Positions 62,437 to 64,000 of a DNA stretch of 64,000 bases are shown in pieces. This stretch comes from Nocardiopsis algeriensis (lineage in GTDB: Bacteria > Actinomycetota > Actinomycetes > Streptosporangiales > Streptosporangiaceae). Position 1 is the stretch's first letter. The number at the start of each line of letters is the position of its first letter. The notes beneath the pieces were generated by a model that was not told the DNA's origin, made no database searches, and saw nothing but the letters and a program-made list of their open reading frames with translations. The stretch is taken from assembly GCF_014203695.1 (NCBI RefSeq), contig NZ_JACHJO010000007.1, positions 172,302 to 236,301 on the forward strand, in the 5' to 3' direction. The translations under genes and the position numbers were made by a program.

Positions 62437-64000
62437 GCGGCCAGGACATGACTTCCCGGGTGCCCGCGACCCACATCGACATGCGGTGGATCGTCGCCGG
62501 GGGCGACGTCATCGGGCAGGTGGTCAACCTGCCCCGGCCGCTGCCCACCGCCCTGCCCTCCCTGCCTCCGCCGCCGGCCCGGCTGGCGGGGCGTGTGGCG
62601 TGCCTGGAGGCCCTGCTGGCCGAGCTCGCCCCGGTCGCCGACAGCAGCGCCGGAGTGTCCTCGGCCGGGGACGTCTCTTCGGGTGTGGTGGTCTCGGCGC
62701 TGGCCGGGATGGGCGGGGTCGGCAAGACCGCTCTGGCCCTGGCCGCGGGTGCGATCGCCCACCACAAGGAGTGGTTCTGCGCCGAGCTGTACGTGAACCT
62801 GCGCGGCTACACACCCGGCGAGGAAGCGTTGACGGCGGAGGCGGCGCTGGACGTGCTGCTGCGCCAGATGGGCGTGGACGCCGAGGAGATTCCGCCCGAG
62901 GCCGCGGAGCGGGCCGCCTTCTACCGATCCGCACTGGCGGGGCTGTCCCGGGCCGACGCACGCAACCGGCCGGTGCTGGTGGTGGCCGACAACGCCCGCT
63001 CGGCCGCCCAGGTACGGCCCCTGCTGCCGGGTACGGGCGGGCACCGGCTGGTGGCCACCACCCGCGGCGGCCTGCACGCGCTGGCCGGCGCCCGCCACCT
63101 GGACCTGGACGTGCTGGACCCCGACGACTCCCGCGCGCTGCTGTCCTTCACCCTCACGGCGGCCGACCCCCAGGACGGGCGCGCGCACGATGCGGCGGGG
63201 CTGGACAGGTTGGCCGCACTGTGCGGGCACCTGCCGCTGGCGTTGGAGATCACCGCGGCCCAGCTCGCCCGCAGGCCTCACCTGTCCCCGGACAAGCTCT
63301 GCGACCGGTTGGAGAGGGCCGCCTCCCGGGTCGACAAGATCAAGGACGACGGTCCCGAGGTGGAGCGGACCCGGGTGCTGCGGGCAGTCTTCGACACCTC
63401 TCTGGACCAGCTCACCCCCGAGGAGGTACGGGTGTTTCTGCTGGTGGCTGCCGCCCCGGGCCCGACCACCTCCACCGCCGCAGCCGCCGTACTCACCGGT
63501 CTGGACACCGACGAGGCCAAAGAGCTTTTGGAGGAGCTGGAGGCCGCGCACCTGCTCACCCAGCCCGCTCCGGGCCGATGGGGCGCCCACGACCTGCTCA
63601 CCGACCACGCCACCACCCACCCCGACCCACCCCAGGACCGCAGCCAGGCTCTGGGATGGCTGCTGGACCACTACACCGATACCACCAGAGCTGCCGACGC
63701 CCATGTGCAGGCCCTTCCCGGCGAGCCGGTTCCCAAGGTGTTCCCCGACCGGCAGGCCGCGCTGGAATGGCTGGACGCCGAACGCGCCACCCTGGTTGCC
63801 GCTGCCCTTGCCGCACCCGCCCTCGAACACACCGGGGCAGCCATTGCCCTGCCACTGCACCTGGCCTCTTACCTGGACCGCAGACGGCGCTTCGAGGACT
63901 TGGAGAAGGTCTCAGACTCCGCTCAGGCAGCAGCCCACGCCGTCGGCGACCGCTCCAATGAAGCGGGGGCGTGGACCAACCTCGGGGCAGCGCTGCAACA
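62433..64000 (+). CDS. NB-ARC STAND ATPase with TPR, 3' end beyond window
   Basis: At least 522 residues; it continues past the edge. GTG 62433 (overlapping the previous stop) or ATG 62448 starts it. Residues 15-29 (IDMRWIVAGGDVIGQ) repeat the motif of the preceding protein, followed by a Pro-rich linker. The NB-ARC ATPase then shows Walker A GMGGVGKT (92-99), Walker B VLVVADNA, a TTR sensor (VATTRGGLHAL) and the GLPL-like CGHLPLALEI. A winged-helix part follows, then the first tetratricopeptide-type repeat (RSNEAGAWTNLGAAL) at the edge. STAND ATPases are switch proteins; in bacteria many are NLR-like defence sensors. Confidence 0.9.
   Translation, partial: MSGQDMTSRVPATHIDMRWIVAGGDVIGQVVNLPRPLPTALPSLPPPPARLAGRVACLEALLAELAPVADSSAGVSSAGDVSSGVVVSALAGMGGVGKTALALAAGAIAHHKEWFCAELYVNLRGYTPGEEALTAEAALDVLLRQMGVDAEEIPPEAAERAAFYRSALAGLSRADARNRPVLVVADNARSAAQVRPLLPGTGGHRLVATTRGGLHALAGARHLDLDVLDPDDSRALLSFTLTAADPQDGRAHDAAGLDRLAALCGHLPLALEITAAQLARRPHLSPDKLCDRLERAASRVDKIKDDGPEVERTRVLRAVFDTSLDQLTPEEVRVFLLVAAAPGPTTSTAAAAVLTGLDTDEAKELLEELEAAHLLTQPAPGRWGAHDLLTDHATTHPDPPQDRSQALGWLLDHYTDTTRAADAHVQALPGEPVPKVFPDRQAALEWLDAERATLVAAALAAPALEHTGAAIALPLHLASYLDRRRRFEDLEKVSDSAQAAAHAVGDRSNEAGAWTNLGAALQ

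Overview
This 64 kb window is very G+C-rich, with dense overlapping genes, many GTG starts and frequent ATGA/GTGA stop-start overlaps. The gene families point to a filamentous actinomycete, most likely Nocardiopsis or a close Streptosporangiales relative. They include XRE/DUF397/GHKL-ATPase cassettes, DUF6507 and Imm49 proteins, a TIGR04222 membrane protein, a CmtR-like sensor, HelR with a rifamycin-associated element, and an NB-ARC STAND ATPase. The genus is inferred from family content only; no rRNA or tRNA gene was seen.

Layout. 0-4 kb is the end of a Tad (Flp) pilus operon: two TadE-like pseudopilins, then tadA, tadB and tadC. 4-13 kb holds a secreted subtilase with two PKD domains, a deazaflavin-oxidoreductase/hemerythrin fusion, a degenerate membrane kinase, an ArsR regulator facing a luciferase-like monooxygenase, and a TIGR04222 protein. 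13-23 kb is a scattered second set of pilus-type genes: a Flp pilin, an AT-rich pair (an OmpA-domain lipoprotein and a paralogous secreted protein), a pilin-like protein with a lytic-transglycosylase-like domain that lacks its catalytic Glu, a TadG-like protein with an M15-type zinc-site domain, and another Flp-like protein. A glycosyltransferase and a double YezG-like protein lie among them. 23-31 kb has a pectate-lyase lipoprotein and a complete oligopeptide-type ABC importer operon.

31-40.7 kb covers a GHKL ATPase, an RND exporter, a CmtR-like repressor divergent from a CDF metal exporter, a KtrB/KtrA potassium system, and a Zur-box-controlled zinc-binding lipoprotein. 41-43 kb is a DUF397/XRE/GHKL cassette in which the XRE gene carries an in-frame amber stop; its two intact outer genes share a composite upstream palindrome. 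43-47 kb holds an SDR, a serine beta-lactamase-like protein and the biotin importer bioYMN. 47.6-50.6 kb is a second XRE/GHKL cassette with small partner genes. 50.7-53 kb is helR. 53.2-55.5 kb is an immunity island (YezG, DUF6507, Imm49) without a visible toxin. 55.7-61.8 kb has a lactonase-type beta-propeller, a TacA/TacT-like toxin-antitoxin pair and hrpA.

The right edge (62.0-64.0 kb) holds a two-helix membrane protein whose stop overlaps the start of an NB-ARC ATPase that runs out of the window. Three copies of one 15-residue motif occur there: two in the membrane protein's tail and one at the ATPase N-terminus. That resembles bacterial NLR/effector pairs joined by amyloid-type signalling motifs. 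This pair and the set of peptidoglycan-binding pilin-like proteins are the two most unusual systems here.
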